A stretch of DNA of 64,000 bases from Luteimonas sp. JM171 (GCF_001717465.1 NZ_CP017074.1:2508873-2572872); one strand, 5' to 3'. Counted from the stretch's first letter, positions 9,994 through 22,104 are shown. Notes: a model not told the origin generated them from the letters alone. Program-made: numbers and translations.

Positions 9994-10881
9994 ATGACAG
10001 CACGCATCCTCGACGGCCGGAGCATCGCCGACAGCCTCCTCGATTCGCTCCGCCTCAAGGTCGACCAGCGCCTGGCCGACGGCAAGCCCGCGCCCGGCCT
10101 GGCGGTGGTGCTGGTGGGCAGCGACCCGGCCTCGCAGTCCTACGTGCGCAACAAGCGCCGGGCCGCGGAGAAGGTCGGCATCCGCGCGCTCGATTTCGAC
10201 CTGCCCGAGGGCACCACCGAAGCCGAGCTGCTCGAACTCATCGACCGTCTCAACGCCGATCCGGACGTGCACGGCATCCTCGTGCAGCTGCCGCTGCCCG
10301 GCATCCCGGATGCCACCCGCCTGATCCACCGCATCGATCCGCGCAAGGACGTCGACGGCTTCCATCCGGAGAACGTCGGCCACCTGGCCCTGCGCCAGTT
10401 CGGCCTGCGCCCGTGCACGCCGCGCGGCATCACCACGCTGCTGGCCTGGACCGACCGGCCCGTGCGCGGCCAGAACGCCACCATCGTGGGCGTGAGCAAC
10501 CACGTCGGCAGGCCGATGGCGCTGGAGCTGCTGATCGCCGGCTGCACCGTCACCAGCTGCCACAAGTTCACCCCGCGCGAGGTGCTGCAGCGGAGCGTGG
10601 AAGGCGCCGACATCCTGGTGGTGGCCGTGGGTCGGCCGGGCATCGTCCCGGGGGAATGGGTCAAGCCGGGCGCGGTGGTGATCGACGTGGGCATCAACCG
10701 GCTGGACGACGGCCGCCTGGTGGGCGACGTGGGCTTTGCCGAGGCCTCAAAGCGGGCCAGCTGGATCACCCCCGTCCCGGGCGGGGTGGGGCCGATGACC
10801 GTGGCCACCCTGATGCAGAACACCCTGGAAGCCGCCGAGGCCGCCGAAACCGGTGAACTGCAGCTGCGCCGGGCCCGCTGA
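9994..10881 (+). CDS. folD: Bifunctional methylenetetrahydrofolate dehydrogenase/cyclohydrolase FolD
   Basis: Cytoplasmic enzyme of 295 residues that interconverts 5,10-methylene-, methenyl- and 10-formyl-tetrahydrofolate with NADP. Visible motifs are [22 protein letters not shown] with the catalytic lysine, [22 protein letters not shown], and [19 protein letters not shown] at the C-terminus. ATG 9994 gives the normal length and N-terminus ([14 protein letters not shown]). The gene supplies one-carbon units for purine synthesis, and guaB and guaA follow. Confidence 0.95.
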   Translation: MTARILDGRSIADSLLDSLRLKVDQRLADGKPAPGLAVVLVGSDPASQSYVRNKRRAAEKVGIRALDFDLPEGTTEAELLELIDRLNADPDVHGILVQLPLPGIPDATRLIHRIDPRKDVDGFHPENVGHLALRQFGLRPCTPRGITTLLAWTDRPVRGQNATIVGVSNHVGRPMALELLIAGCTVTSCHKFTPREVLQRSVEGADILVVAVGRPGIVPGEWVKPGAVVIDVGINRLDDGRLVGDVGFAEASKRASWITPVPGGVGPMTVATLMQNTLEAAEAAETGELQLRRAR

Positions 10882-10907
10882 GCGCGCGCCACGCCCGCGC
10901 GGCGCGG

Positions 10908-10913
10908 TACAAT
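10908..10913 (+). promoter_or_regulatory. Possible -10 element upstream of guaB
   Basis: A TACAAT hexamer lies 30 bases before the guaB ATG in an otherwise GC-rich gap, which fits a sigma-70 -10 box. No good -35 is visible at 17 bases, so this rests on the -10 alone. Confidence 0.35.
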
Positions 10914-10915
10914 AG

Positions 10916-12399
<1,484 letters not shown>

Positions 12400-12400
<1 letters not shown>

Positions 12401-13968
12401 TGACCGACATCCACCACGACAAGATCCTGATCCTCGATTTCGGGGCGCAGTACACCCAGCTCATCGCCCGCCGCATCCGCGAGATCGGCGTGTACTGCGA
12501 GGTCTGGGCCTGGGACCACGATCCGGCGGAAATCGCGAAGTTCGCGCCGAAGGGGATCATCCTCTCCGGCGGCCCGGAGTCGACCACCCTGGAGGGCTGC
12601 CCCGAGGCGCCGCAGGAGGTGTTCGGCTCCGGCCTGCCGGTGCTCGGCATCTGCTACGGCATGCAGACCATGGCCCGCCAGCTGGGCGGTGAAACCGTCT
12701 CCGCCAACGGGCGCGAGTACGGCCACGCCGAAGTCGAGCGCATCGCCCAGGACCAGCTGCTGGCCGGCCTGTCCGACCTCCCGGGCTCGCCGGCGCGGCT
12801 GGAAGTGTGGATGAGCCACGGCGACCACGTTTCGAAGGAACCGCCGGGCTTCACCGTCACCGCCAGGACCGCGCGCGTGCCGGTGGCCGCCTTCGCCAAC
12901 GACGAAAAGCGCTGGTACGGCGTGCAGTTCCACCCGGAAGTCACCCACACCCGCCAGGGCCAGGCGATCTTCCGCCGCTTCGTGGTGGATATCTGCGGCT
13001 GCCAGACCCTGTGGACCGCCGCCAACATCATCGAGGACCAGATTGCCCGCGTGCGCGAGCAGGTGGGCAGCGACGAGGTGATCCTGGGCCTGTCCGGCGG
13101 CGTGGATTCCTCCGTGGTGGCCGCGCTGCTGCACCAGGCCATCGGCAAGCAGCTCACCTGCGTGTTCGTCGACACCGGCCTGCTGCGCTACCAGGAAGCC
13201 GAGCAGGTGATGGCCACCTTCGCCGAGCACCTGGGCGTGAAGGTGATCAAGGTGGACGCGGCCGACCGCTACTTCGCGGCGCTCGCCGGCGTCACCGACC
13301 CGGAAGCCAAGCGCAAGATCATCGGCAACCTGTTCGTGGAGATCTTCGAGGAGCAGGCCAACAAGCTGCCCAACGCGCGCTGGCTGGCGCAGGGCACGAT
13401 CTACCCGGACGTGATCGAATCCGCCGGCAGCGGCACCGGCAAGGCCCACGTGATCAAGAGCCACCACAACGTGGGCGGCCTGCCCGAACACATGAATCTG
13501 GGTTTGGTGGAGCCGCTGCGCGAGCTGTTCAAGGACGAGGTGCGGCGCCTGGGCGTCGAGCTCGGCCTGCCGGAGAAGATGGTCTACCGCCATCCATTCC
13601 CCGGCCCCGGCCTGGGCGTGCGGATCCTGGGCGAAGTGAAGCGCGAATACGCCGAGCTGCTCGCCCGCGCGGACGCCATCTTCATCGAGGAACTGGTGCG
13701 CGCCGGCCTGTACGAAAAGACCAGCCAGGCCTTCGCCGTGTTCCTGCCGGTGAAATCGGTGGGCGTCGTCGGGGATGCGCGCGCCTACGAATGGGTCATC
13801 GCCTTGCGGGCCGTGGAGACGGTGGATTTCATGACCGCCCACTGGGCACACTTGCCATATGATTTCCTTGGGCGGGTTTCGAACCGCATAATCAACGAGT
13901 TGCGGGGCATTTCTCGCGTTGTTTATGACATCAGCGGGAAGCCGCCGGCGACGATTGAGTGGGAGTAG
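12400..13968 (+). CDS. guaA: GMP synthase (glutamine-hydrolysing)
   Basis: Two-domain amidotransferase of 522 residues that makes GMP from XMP. Residues about 1-205 are the class I glutaminase with the nucleophile loop [10 protein letters not shown] and catalytic His/Glu in [10 protein letters not shown]. The ATP pyrophosphatase domain follows with the P-loop [10 protein letters not shown], and then the dimerisation domain ending in PPATIEWE. It is coupled to guaB by a one-base overlap and the length is normal. Confidence 0.97.
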
Positions 13969-14036
13969 TGGCAGGGGAGTGAGCTGCGCCGGCGCGTGAG
14001 GCGGCGTTTCCAGAGGCGCTTTCAGGGGGAAAGCCG

Positions 14037-14537
14037 ATGGTGGTGAGACTGCTTGTACTTGTTGTGCTCGCGGCGGTGGCCTATGTCGCGTGGGACCATG
14101 GACGGACGATCGATGAGTCGCACGTCCGCCAGTATTACGACCGGCAGATGGACGCGATCCGCAGCTTCGACCATGAGGCGATGTGCGACGACATCGCCGA
14201 TGATTTCAGTGCGAGCGTCACTTCGTTCGTTGGCGGCCGCAATATCGGCAAGGCCGTCTATGAGGGCGAGACCACCTGCCGGATGACCCGGGAGATGTTC
14301 GACGACATGCGGAACCTCAGCAACCGCTCCCGCGGCATGCTGGCGTTCGATGTCAGGGTCGACGTGCGCTCCATCCAGATCGAGCCCGGCTACCGCAGCG
14401 CGGTGGTGGAAAGCACCACCACGGTGAAGCTCGGGGAGATCCTCGTCACCCGCAGTCGCGGCACCGAGCGTCTGTCGCGCTCGCTGTGGCGCGTCCGCAG
14501 CCATGGAGGCGAGGGACAGACCTGGACCTACCTTTGA
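14037..14537 (+). CDS. Hypothetical membrane-anchored protein
   Basis: Protein of 166 residues that I do not recognise. It has one N-terminal hydrophobic segment (VVRLLVLVVLAAVAYVAW) without a clear cleavage site, then a soluble alpha/beta domain with two cysteines (AMCDDI and TTCRMTR). The spacing and the start (RQYYDRQMDAIRSFDHEAM) recall a SnoaL/NTF2-like fold, but that is a guess. It starts 68 bases after guaA with a GGGGGAAAGCCG ribosome-binding region. Confidence 0.6.
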   Translation: MVVRLLVLVVLAAVAYVAWDHGRTIDESHVRQYYDRQMDAIRSFDHEAMCDDIADDFSASVTSFVGGRNIGKAVYEGETTCRMTREMFDDMRNLSNRSRGMLAFDVRVDVRSIQIEPGYRSAVVESTTTVKLGEILVTRSRGTERLSRSLWRVRSHGGEGQTWTYL

Positions 14538-14636
14538 GGTCCAGGCTGTTTGACTTCTTGTACCGGTTCCCCATTCCAGCGGCACGCTCTCGCGTACGCA
14601 GGAGAAACGCGGATAGTTGGCGGAAGTACGCGCGGC

Positions 14637-15371
14637 TCAGAAGCCCCAGGTCAGCACCAGCGCCAGCCGCCCATCCGCCAGCCGCGCATCTCCCACCGAT
14701 TCAGCCACCAGCTCGCTGTACCCGCTCGTATCCGTGTACTGCAGGCTCGCGTTGACCGGCCCGAAGTCGCGATCCACGCCCACAAGCCAGTCGCTGTAGC
14801 TGTCGCCCGCGGCGTCGTCGAGGTCGTAGTGGCCGGCCTGGGCAGTGAGGGTGAAGCCGGTTTCGGCCAGGGGCAGGGCGGCGCCGCCGTACCAGTACCA
14901 GCCCTTGCCGCCGAGGTTGAAGATGTCCGGTGAATACGCCGCGCCCACGTACCAGGTCTCCTGGAAGGTGAGGCGGGCCTGGGCTTCGGTGTAGTCGATG
15001 TCGTAGTCGGCGCCGTTGTGGCCGGGGTAGGCCACGCGCGAGACGTAGACGTCCAGCTCAGTGGCTTCGCCCAGGGCGCCGGCCCAGCCGACGTAGGTTT
15101 CCAGCTCGTAGTCGATGCCGTCGTCCGGGTCACCGAAGTCGACGTTGGAGCCGAAGGCGCCCACGTAGAAGCCGCTGGCGTGCTCCACGGTGAGCTCCAG
15201 TTGCAGGGCCGGGTCTTCCATGGTCTGGGAGACGCCGCGCCACACATAGTCGCTGGCGGCGGTGACTTCGCCGCCGAACGACCAGGCGGATTCGGCATCC
15301 TGGGCCAGGGCGGGGAGGGCGGCGACGGAAAGGGCGGCGGCCAACGCGGCAGCGGAAACGGGGCGCTTCAT
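14637..15371 (-). CDS. TorF-family putative outer-membrane porin
   Basis: Exported protein of 244 residues. A signal peptide with Ala-rich core ends near ALPALA-QD. The mature part looks like an outer-membrane beta-barrel: alternating aromatic strands, YVWRGVSQ near the N-terminus (typical of the TIGR02001/TorF family), many Asp/Gly turns, and a C-terminal ALVLTWGF ending in Phe. The specific substrate cannot be told. The ATG at 15369-15371 is the only good start; the longer upstream frame has no signal peptide. It is divergent from potF. Confidence 0.8.
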   Translation of the reverse strand: MKRPVSAAALAAALSVAALPALAQDAESAWSFGGEVTAASDYVWRGVSQTMEDPALQLELTVEHASGFYVGAFGSNVDFGDPDDGIDYELETYVGWAGALGEATELDVYVSRVAYPGHNGADYDIDYTEAQARLTFQETWYVGAAYSPDIFNLGGKGWYWYGGAALPLAETGFTLTAQAGHYDLDDAAGDSYSDWLVGVDRDFGPVNASLQYTDTSGYSELVAESVGDARLADGRLALVLTWGF

Positions 15372-15503
15372 GAGGGGGATCTCCGGCCCGGGATGGGCGA
15401 AATGCCGCGCAAGATACACGCGCCCGAGTGCGGGGTAAATCCGGGCCGCGATCACCCCCGGCAGGCTAAAATGCGCGGCCTGCAATCCTCCCGGAGAATC
15501 GCC

Positions 15504-16646
15504 GTGTCCCTGCGCCTTGCCACCCTTGCCAGTGCCCTGATCCTCGCCGCCTGCGGCGGCAGCCAGCCGGATGCCGGCGCCGGTTCGGAAGGCGGTGGCG
15601 AAGGGCGGACGCTCAACGTCTACAACTGGTCCGACTACGTCGCGCCGGACACCATCGCCAACTTCGAGGCGGCCACCGGGATCCGGGTGAACTACGACGT
15701 GTACTCGGAGAACGAGACCCTGGAGACCAAGCTGGTGGCCGGCGGCTCGGGCTACGACGTGGTGTTCCCGTCGGCGCGCCCGTTTGCCCAGCGCCAGATC
15801 CGCTCCGGGCTCTACGCGCCGCTGGACAAGTCGCAGCTGCCCAACCTGCAGCACATGGACCCGGACATCATGGAAGGCCTCACCGACATCGACGAGGGCA
15901 ACGCCCACGTGGTGCCGTACATGTGGGGCACCACCGGGCTGGGCATCAACGTGGAGCGCGTGCGCGAGGCGCTGGGGCCGGACGCGCCGCTGGATACCTG
16001 GGGCCTGCTGTTTGATCCGGCCAACGCCTCGCGCCTGGCCTCGTGCGGCATCCACGTGCTGGATGATGACCAGGAGGCGTTTGGCGCGGCGCTGATCTGG
16101 CTAGGCCGCGATCCCAACGCCGGCGCGGCGGACGAGATCGACGCGGTGCGGGAAGCCTATGCCGCCATCCGCCCGCACATTCGCACCTTCAACAACGCCG
16201 AGTACAAGGACGCGCTGGCCAACGGCGACGCCTGCCTGGTGATGGGCTACTCCGGCGACATCGGCCAGGCCCGCGACGTGGCCGCCGAAGCGGCGGAAGC
16301 CACCGGGCGCGAGGCGCCGGACATCCGCTACGTGATCCCGAAGGAGGGCGCGATCCGCTGGATGGACGTGATCGCCATTCCGAAGGACGCGCGCCACCCC
16401 GGCAACGCGCACGCCTTCATCAACTACCTGATGGAGCCGGAAGTGATCGCGGCCATCACCGACCACGTGGCCTACGCCAATCCCAACCTGGCCGCCACGG
16501 AACTGATTGATCCGGAGATCGCCTCCGACACCGGCGTGTACCCGCCGGAAGACGTGCGCGAACGCCTCGTGGACCCGGTCTCGCTGCCCGACGACGTGCA
16601 GCGCCAGCGCGTGCGCGCCTGGACCGCGATCAAGAGCGGCCGCTGA
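15504..16646 (+). CDS. potF: Putrescine/spermidine ABC transporter substrate-binding lipoprotein
   Basis: Periplasmic polyamine-binding protein of 380 residues, here a lipoprotein (signal ends in LAACGG). Family landmarks are NVYNWSDYVAPDTIANFEAATGI, YDVVFPSARPFAQRQI, APLDKSQLPNLQ and VPYMWGTTGLGIN. I prefer GTG 15504, which has a CCGGAG ribosome-binding site 8 bases upstream. An in-frame ATG at 15471 would add 11 residues and still give a signal peptide. It is the first gene of a potF-G-H-I operon in canonical order. Confidence 0.9.
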   Translation: MSLRLATLASALILAACGGSQPDAGAGSEGGGEGRTLNVYNWSDYVAPDTIANFEAATGIRVNYDVYSENETLETKLVAGGSGYDVVFPSARPFAQRQIRSGLYAPLDKSQLPNLQHMDPDIMEGLTDIDEGNAHVVPYMWGTTGLGINVERVREALGPDAPLDTWGLLFDPANASRLASCGIHVLDDDQEAFGAALIWLGRDPNAGAADEIDAVREAYAAIRPHIRTFNNAEYKDALANGDACLVMGYSGDIGQARDVAAEAAEATGREAPDIRYVIPKEGAIRWMDVIAIPKDARHPGNAHAFINYLMEPEVIAAITDHVAYANPNLAATELIDPEIASDTGVYPPEDVRERLVDPVSLPDDVQRQRVRAWTAIKSGR

Positions 16647-16649
16647 GCC

Positions 16650-17834
16650 ATGGGCACCGGTGCCCCGGCGGCGCCGCCGGCCAAACCCGCCGCACCCGCT
16701 CCCGCCGAGCCGTGGCGCGACCCGGCGGCGCAGCCGTTCGTGCGCATCGAAGGCCTCACCAAGACCTTCGGCAAGGTCTACGCCTGCGATGACGTGAGCC
16801 TGGACATCTACCGCGGCGAGTTCTTCGCGCTGCTGGGCGGGTCGGGCTCGGGCAAGAGCACGCTGCTGCGGATCCTGGCCGGGCTGGAAACGCCCGACCG
16901 CGGCAGGATCCTGATCGACGGTGTGGACGTGACCCGGCTACCGCCGTACCAGCGGCCGGTGAACATGATGTTCCAGAGCTATGCGCTGTTCCCGCACATG
17001 ACGGTGGAGCAGAACATCGCCTTCGGCCTGCGCCAGGACCGGCTGCCGGCATCGGAGATCCGCGACCGGGTGCAGGAGATGCTGAAGCTGGTGCGCATGC
17101 CGCAGCTGGGCAAGCGCAAGCCGCACCAGCTCTCCGGCGGCCAGCGCCAGCGCGTGGCGCTGGCCCGGGCGCTGGCCAAGGAGCCCAAGCTCCTGCTGCT
17201 GGACGAGCCGCTGGGCGCGCTGGACAAGCGCCTGCGCGAGCACACCCAGTTCGAGCTGGTGAACATCCAGGAGCGGGTGGGGACCACCTTCATCATGGTC
17301 ACCCACGATCAGGAAGAGGCGATGACGATGTCGTCGCGGATCGCGGTGATGGATACCGGCCGCATCGTGCAGGTCTCAACGCCCGCGGTGCTGTACGAGT
17401 ACCCGGCCACGCGCTTCGTGGCCGAGTTCATCGGCGGCATCAACATCTTCGAGGGCCGGGTGACGGCCATGAACGAGGAGTCCGGGTTGGTGCGGGTGCA
17501 CTGCGACGCGCTGGACGCCGAGCTGCTGGCGCGCCACGCCGACCCGCTGCCCGAGGGCACCGCGGTGAGCGTGGCGGTGCGGCCGGAGAAGGTGGACGTG
17601 CACGAGGCGCCGCCCGAGCGCGGCACGCCGGCCACTGAAAACGTGGTGGAAGGCACGGTGCTGGACATCGCCTACCTGGGCGACGTGTCGCTGTACCGGG
17701 TGGAGACCGCGGCCGGGGCGATCGTGCGGGTGCAGGAAACCCACGTCGAACGCAGCTCCGAGCCGCACTACGACTGGGGCGACACCCTGTGGCTGAGCTG
17801 GGAGTCCTCCAGCGCGGTGGTGCTGACGGCATGA
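16650..17834 (+). CDS. potG: Polyamine ABC transporter ATP-binding protein
   Basis: ATPase of 394 residues that powers polyamine import. It starts with an Ala/Pro-rich extension of about 30 residues. Walker A is GGSGSGKST, the signature motif LSGGQRQRVALARAL, Walker B LLLLDEPLGALD and the H-loop VTHDQEEAM. A C-terminal TOBE domain (VSVAVRPEKVDV) is present. The stop overlaps the ATG of potH by four bases (ATGA). Confidence 0.95.
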   Translation: MGTGAPAAPPAKPAAPAPAEPWRDPAAQPFVRIEGLTKTFGKVYACDDVSLDIYRGEFFALLGGSGSGKSTLLRILAGLETPDRGRILIDGVDVTRLPPYQRPVNMMFQSYALFPHMTVEQNIAFGLRQDRLPASEIRDRVQEMLKLVRMPQLGKRKPHQLSGGQRQRVALARALAKEPKLLLLDEPLGALDKRLREHTQFELVNIQERVGTTFIMVTHDQEEAMTMSSRIAVMDTGRIVQVSTPAVLYEYPATRFVAEFIGGINIFEGRVTAMNEESGLVRVHCDALDAELLARHADPLPEGTAVSVAVRPEKVDVHEAPPERGTPATENVVEGTVLDIAYLGDVSLYRVETAAGAIVRVQETHVERSSEPHYDWGDTLWLSWESSSAVVLTA

Positions 17835-18823
17835 GGACGGTGGGCCGCGATTCGGGGCTGTGGGATTTCTGGTTCGACGTGGTGCGGAACCTGTTCGGCT
17901 GGTTCCGCGCCGTGGGCCGGGAGTTCCAGACCCGCCGCGGCCGCTTCCTGGTGACGGCGCTGCCGATGCTGTGGCTGGGGCTGTTCTTCATGGTCCCGTT
18001 TCTGATCGTGCTCAAGATCAGCTTCGCGGAGGCGGTGTTCGGGCAGGTGCCGCCGTACACGCCGCTGCTCGAGCACGCGGCCAGTGGCGCCACCACGCTG
18101 CGGCTGCACGCCACCAACTACGCGATGCTGCTCTCGGACCCGCTGTACGTGTCGGCGTACCTGAAATCGCTGATGTTCGCCTCGGTGTCCACGGTGTTCT
18201 GCCTGCTGCTGGGCTATCCGATCGCCTACGGCATCGCGCGGGCGGGGCCGGCGGCGCGGATGCTGCTGCTGGTGCTGGTGATCCTGCCGTTCTGGACCAG
18301 TTCGCTGCTGCGCACCTACGCGCTGATCGGAATCCTCAAGGCCAATGGGCTGCTGGCCCAGGCGCTATCGGCGATCGGGCTGGTGGACCCGGGTTTCGCG
18401 CTGCTGCATACCGACTGGGCGGTTTACATCGGCATCGTCTACAACTACCTGCCGTTCATGATCCTGCCGCTGACGGCCACGCTGATGCGTCTGGATTTCA
18501 CCCTGCTGGAGGCGGCCGAGGACCTGGGCGCGCAGCCGTGGCAGGCATTCCTGCGGGTGACGCTGCCGCTGTCGATGCCCGGCATCATCGCCGGGGCACT
18601 GCTGGTGTTCATCCCGGCGGTGGGCGAGTTCGTGATCCCCGACATCCTCGGCGGCCCGGACGCGCTGACCATCGGGCGGGTGCTGTGGATCGAGTTCTTC
18701 ACCAACCGTGACTGGCCGCTGGCGGCGGCGGTGACCATCGCCATGCTGGTGCTGATCGTGCTGCCGGTGCTGCTGTTCGAGTACGTGGAGAACCGGCGCG
18801 CCGAGCGGGAGGCGATGGCATGA
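17831..18823 (+). CDS. potH: Polyamine ABC transporter permease
   Basis: Inner-membrane permease of 330 residues with about six transmembrane helices after a cytoplasmic N-terminus. The EAA loop that docks with the ATPase is EAAEDLGAQPWQAFLRVTLPLSMPG. ATG 17831 overlaps the potG stop and the gene overlaps potI by four bases, so the operon is tightly coupled. It resembles PotH/PotB; the pairing with a PotF-type binding protein suggests putrescine as substrate. Confidence 0.93.
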   Translation: MRTVGRDSGLWDFWFDVVRNLFGWFRAVGREFQTRRGRFLVTALPMLWLGLFFMVPFLIVLKISFAEAVFGQVPPYTPLLEHAASGATTLRLHATNYAMLLSDPLYVSAYLKSLMFASVSTVFCLLLGYPIAYGIARAGPAARMLLLVLVILPFWTSSLLRTYALIGILKANGLLAQALSAIGLVDPGFALLHTDWAVYIGIVYNYLPFMILPLTATLMRLDFTLLEAAEDLGAQPWQAFLRVTLPLSMPGIIAGALLVFIPAVGEFVIPDILGGPDALTIGRVLWIEFFTNRDWPLAAAVTIAMLVLIVLPVLLFEYVENRRAEREAMA

Positions 18824-19620
18824 GGCGCAGCCGCACCGGCCTGTGGACGGCGATGGCCTTCGGTTACGCCTTCCTCTACATCCCGATCTTCTCGGTGATC
18901 GTGTACTCGTTCAACGCGTCGCGGATCTCAACGGTGTGGGGCGGGTTTTCCACCCGCTGGTACGTGGAGCTTTTCACCAACCAGCAGCTGCTCGACGCGG
19001 TGCAGCGCAGCTTCACCATTGCCGCGCTCACGGCCACCGCCGCAGTGATGCTGGGCACGGCCTGCGGGCTGGCGCTGTCGCGCTTCGGCAAGTTCCCCGG
19101 GCGCGGGCTGCTGAGCCTGATGAACTCGGCGCCGCTGGTGGTGCCGGACGTGATGATGGGCCTGTCCTCGCTGCTGCTGTTCGTGACCCTGCAGCAGGCC
19201 TTCGGCTGGCCGGAACGCGGGATGACCACCATCACCCTGGCCCACATCACCCTGACCGCGTGCTACGTGACCGTGGTGGTGCGCTCGCGCATGGCGGGCA
19301 TGGACGAGAGCCTGGAGGAGGCGGCGATGGACCTGGGCGCCCGGCCGTGGCGGGTGTTCTTCGTGATCACCCTGCCGCTGATCGCGCCGGCGCTGCTTGC
19401 CGGCTGGCTGCTGGCCTTCACGCTGTCGCTGGATGACCTGGTGATCGCCAGCTTCACCTCCGGGCCGGGCTCGAGCACGCTGCCGATGGTGGTGTACTCG
19501 AAGGTCAAGATGGGCGTGACGCCGGAGATCAACGCGCTGGCCACCATCATCGTGGTGCTGGTGGCGGTGGGCGTGGGCGTTGCTGGGCTGGTGATGCACC
19601 GCGGGCGGCCGGAGGCCTGA
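18820..19620 (+). CDS. potI: Polyamine ABC transporter permease
   Basis: Second permease subunit, 266 residues, with six predicted transmembrane helices and the coupling motif [24 protein letters not shown]. It also has the [19 protein letters not shown] segment typical of PotI/PotC. It ends two bases before the start of tadA, so tadA may be read from the same transcript. Confidence 0.93.
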   Translation: MRRSRTGLWTAMAFGYAFLYIPIFSVIVYSFNASRISTVWGGFSTRWYVELFTNQQLLDAVQRSFTIAALTATAAVMLGTACGLALSRFGKFPGRGLLSLMNSAPLVVPDVMMGLSSLLLFVTLQQAFGWPERGMTTITLAHITLTACYVTVVVRSRMAGMDESLEEAAMDLGARPWRVFFVITLPLIAPALLAGWLLAFTLSLDDLVIASFTSGPGSSTLPMVVYSKVKMGVTPEINALATIIVVLVAVGVGVAGLVMHRGRPEA

Positions 19621-19622
19621 GG

Positions 19623-20108
19623 ATGACGGCAGCGTCCTCCTCCAACGACGAAGACCTGATGCGCCATGCCCTGGAGCTGGCCGGGCGCGCCGAGCGCGAT
19701 TTCGACGAGATCCCGGTGGGCGCGCTGGTGGTGGATGCCGAGGGCGCGGTGGTGGGTGAGGGCTGGAACCGCAACATCACCGATAACGACCCGTCCGCGC
19801 ACGCCGAGATCATGGCCATGCGCCAGGCGGGCAGGGCGCTGGGCAATCACCGTTTGGTGGGCTGCACGCTCTATGTGACCCTAGAACCCTGCGCGATGTG
19901 CGCGATGGCGATGGTGCACGCCCGCATCGCCCGCGTGGTGTACGCGGCGGCAGACCCGAAGACGGGCGCAGCCGGGAGCGTATTCGACCTGCTTGCCGAT
20001 CCGCGCCACAACCATCGCGTGGAGGTCGCGGGCGGCGTGCTTGCCGAAGAGGCGGGCCGGCGCCTGACCAACTACTTCCGCCGCAAGCGCGGCAAGCCTG
20101 CCATCTAG
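19623..20108 (+). CDS. tadA: tRNA-specific adenosine deaminase TadA
   Basis: Zinc deaminase of 161 residues that converts the wobble adenosine of tRNA-Arg(ACG) to inosine. The zinc site is HAE (in [11 protein letters not shown]) and PCAMCAMAM. The C-terminal [10 protein letters not shown] and [18 protein letters not shown] match TadA better than guanine deaminases. It follows potI by two bases. Confidence 0.9.
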   Translation: MTAASSSNDEDLMRHALELAGRAERDFDEIPVGALVVDAEGAVVGEGWNRNITDNDPSAHAEIMAMRQAGRALGNHRLVGCTLYVTLEPCAMCAMAMVHARIARVVYAAADPKTGAAGSVFDLLADPRHNHRVEVAGGVLAEEAGRRLTNYFRRKRGKPAI

Positions 20109-20148
20109 CGCATCATGCGCCGGCGGCGTTGCCCCGGGTGCGCCGGCT

Positions 20149-20628
20149 TCAGGGCGCGCCGTGGGCGCGGTCCCAGGCGCTGTCCATCTCCTCGTTCACC
20201 GCGCCCACGGCCAGCGCAGCTTCGCGGGCCAGGAGCAGGCTGGATGTCAGCATCGACAGCACGCCCAGCACTGCCAGCAGGGTGGGCAGGTGGGGAAGGC
20301 GGTTTCCGAGGAAGGCGTCGCCGGCAAGGCTCAGGCTGGTGCCGACGAAGCAGCTGATGGCCACGTAAAGCAGCTGGCTGGCACGCAGGATGAAGCGGAT
20401 CCTGCGGCGCTGCAGCCCGATGAGGGCGCCGATGCGCTTGCGGTCATCCACGTCCTCGTTGTCGTCGAGCTCGTGGGCCAGCGAACGCACCCGGTCGATG
20501 ACCCGCGACAGCCGCGCGTTGGCCGTCGCCAGCAGCGCGGCGGTGGCGGTAAGGAAAAACGCCGGCGCGAGCATGGCGGTGAGGACGGCGTACTGGGGCA
20601 GTGCGGACAGCGGGTGCATCGCGCTCAT
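20149..20628 (-). CDS. DUF2721 membrane protein
   Basis: Inner-membrane protein of 159 residues of the DUF2721 family. It has a hydrophobic N-terminal segment ([20 protein letters not shown]), a conserved cytoplasmic stretch ([18 protein letters not shown], then [10 protein letters not shown]) and two more membrane segments. No function is known. It is convergent with tadA and divergent from orn. Confidence 0.8.
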   Translation of the reverse strand: MSAMHPLSALPQYAVLTAMLAPAFFLTATAALLATANARLSRVIDRVRSLAHELDDNEDVDDRKRIGALIGLQRRRIRFILRASQLLYVAISCFVGTSLSLAGDAFLGNRLPHLPTLLAVLGVLSMLTSSLLLAREAALAVGAVNEEMDSAWDRAHGAP

Positions 20629-20681
20629 TCGTTGGCAGGGGCTGCGCTATGATGCGCCGTCCCGCAACCAGACGCGAACGC

Positions 20682-21260
20682 ATGTCCCCAAGCACCGACG
20701 CCAGCGAAAGCCGCCTGATCTGGATCGACCTGGAGATGACCGGCCTTGATACCCGCCGCGATTCGATCCTGGAGATCGCCACGGTGGTGACGGATTCCCA
20801 GCTGGAAGTGCTGGCCGAGGGCCCGGTGTACGCCATCGGCCACGACCAGTCCGTGCTGGAGGCCATGGACGACTGGAACCGCAACCAGCACAGCAAGTCC
20901 GGCCTGTGGCGGCGGGTGCTGGAAGAGGGCGTGGAGATGGCTGATGCCGAACGCGGGACCCTGGCCTTCCTGCGCGAATGGGTCCCGGGCGGGGTGTCGC
21001 CGATGTGCGGCAACTCCATCTGCCAAGACCGGCGCTTCCTGCACCGCCAGATGCCGGAGCTGGAGGCGTACTTCCATTACAGGAACCTGGACGTGAGCAC
21101 GCTCAAGGAGCTGGCGCGCCGCTGGGCGCCGGAGGTGCTGGCGGACGTTTCGAAGAAGGCCGCGCACACCGCGCTGAGCGACGTGCACGATTCGATTGCC
21201 GAACTACGGCACTACCGGCGGCACATGGCAAAGCTGGCGGGCGGCGCGTCGGGGGCGTAG
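20682..21260 (+). CDS. orn: Oligoribonuclease
   Basis: DEDDh 3'-5' exonuclease of 192 residues that degrades two- to five-nucleotide RNAs and pGpG. Visible motifs are [10 protein letters not shown] (ExoI), [11 protein letters not shown] (ExoII) and [14 protein letters not shown] (ExoIII, with the catalytic His). ATG 20682 gives the normal length; the upstream open frame is not protein-like. Confidence 0.95.
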   Translation: MSPSTDASESRLIWIDLEMTGLDTRRDSILEIATVVTDSQLEVLAEGPVYAIGHDQSVLEAMDDWNRNQHSKSGLWRRVLEEGVEMADAERGTLAFLREWVPGGVSPMCGNSICQDRRFLHRQMPELEAYFHYRNLDVSTLKELARRWAPEVLADVSKKAAHTALSDVHDSIAELRHYRRHMAKLAGGASGA

Positions 21261-21267
21261 CCGCGGC

Positions 21268-22104
21268 CTACGGGTCTGCGCCGGCTGGCTGGGCCGGACC
21301 CTGGTGGACGATGCGCAGGTCGCGGGTGGCCGGGCCGAGCGACATGCCCATTTCGGCCAGGCGCTCGCGGATGGCTAGCACCAGTGCGGTGCGGGTATCG
21401 CCCAGTTCGTAGGTCTTGGCCCATGCCAGCAGCGTCATCTGGACCCCCGTCTCCGCAAGGTTGTTCACCGCCACCACGGGCGCGGGATCATCCAGCACGC
21501 CGGGGACGGAGTTGGCAACCTCCAGGATGGCATCGCGCGCCTGCCGCGGATCGTCGGCATAGTCGATGGTGATCGCCAGGTCGATGCGCCGGCGGGGATA
21601 GGCCGTGAAGTTGATGATGGCCGCGGTGGTGATGCTGCTGTTGGGCATCACCACCACCCGGTTGTCGGCGGTGCGTAAACGCGTCTGGAACACCCGGATC
21701 TGCTCGATCGTGCCCTCCTGGTTGGCCACCTGCACGAAGTCGCCCTCCCGGAAGGGCCGCAGCACGATCAGCATGATCCCGGCGGCGATGTTGGACAGCG
21801 AGTCCTTCATCGCCAGCGCGATCGCCAGGCCGGCCGCGCCAAGCACGGCGATCATGGAGGCCACCGGCACGCCCAGCTGCTGCAGCGCGATGATCGCGGT
21901 GATCACCAGCAGCGTGGCGTAGGAGAGGTAGCGCAGGAAACCCGAGACCGTGCTGTCCGCGCCCACCCGCTTGAGCAGGCGCTCGAGCGCCGCGCTCAGG
22001 CGGCGCGACAGCCATACGCCCACGACCAGGATGACCGCGACTGCCAGCAGGTCGAGGCTTGCCTCCTCCAGCCACTGCAGCAGCCGCGTGCCGTCGAAGC
22101 GCAT
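21268..22104 (-). CDS. mscS: Small-conductance mechanosensitive channel (MscS family)
   Basis: Inner-membrane channel of 278 residues that relieves turgor on osmotic downshift. Three N-terminal transmembrane helices are visible. The pore helix region reads VLGAAGLAIALAMKDSLSNIAAGIMLI, shown here only to mark the Gly/Ala packing and the KDSLSN turn. The beta domain follows with FVQVANQEGTIEQI and VVMPNSSI. It ends 8 bases after orn, convergently. The next gene upstream, ppsA, ends 14 bases before its start. Confidence 0.9.
   Translation of the reverse strand: MRFDGTRLLQWLEEASLDLLAVAVILVVGVWLSRRLSAALERLLKRVGADSTVSGFLRYLSYATLLVITAIIALQQLGVPVASMIAVLGAAGLAIALAMKDSLSNIAAGIMLIVLRPFREGDFVQVANQEGTIEQIRVFQTRLRTADNRVVVMPNSSITTAAIINFTAYPRRRIDLAITIDYADDPRQARDAILEVANSVPGVLDDPAPVVAVNNLAETGVQMTLLAWAKTYELGDTRTALVLAIRERLAEMGMSLGPATRDLRIVHQGPAQPAGADP

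Noticed and set aside
15372..16055. Minus-strand extension upstream of the TorF-family gene
   Set aside because: The extension is antisense to potF and has no domain; the signal peptide at 15371 marks the real start.
20633..20653. TTGGCA and TATGAT as an orn promoter pair
   Set aside because: The two hexamers are only 9 bases apart, too close for a sigma-70 promoter.
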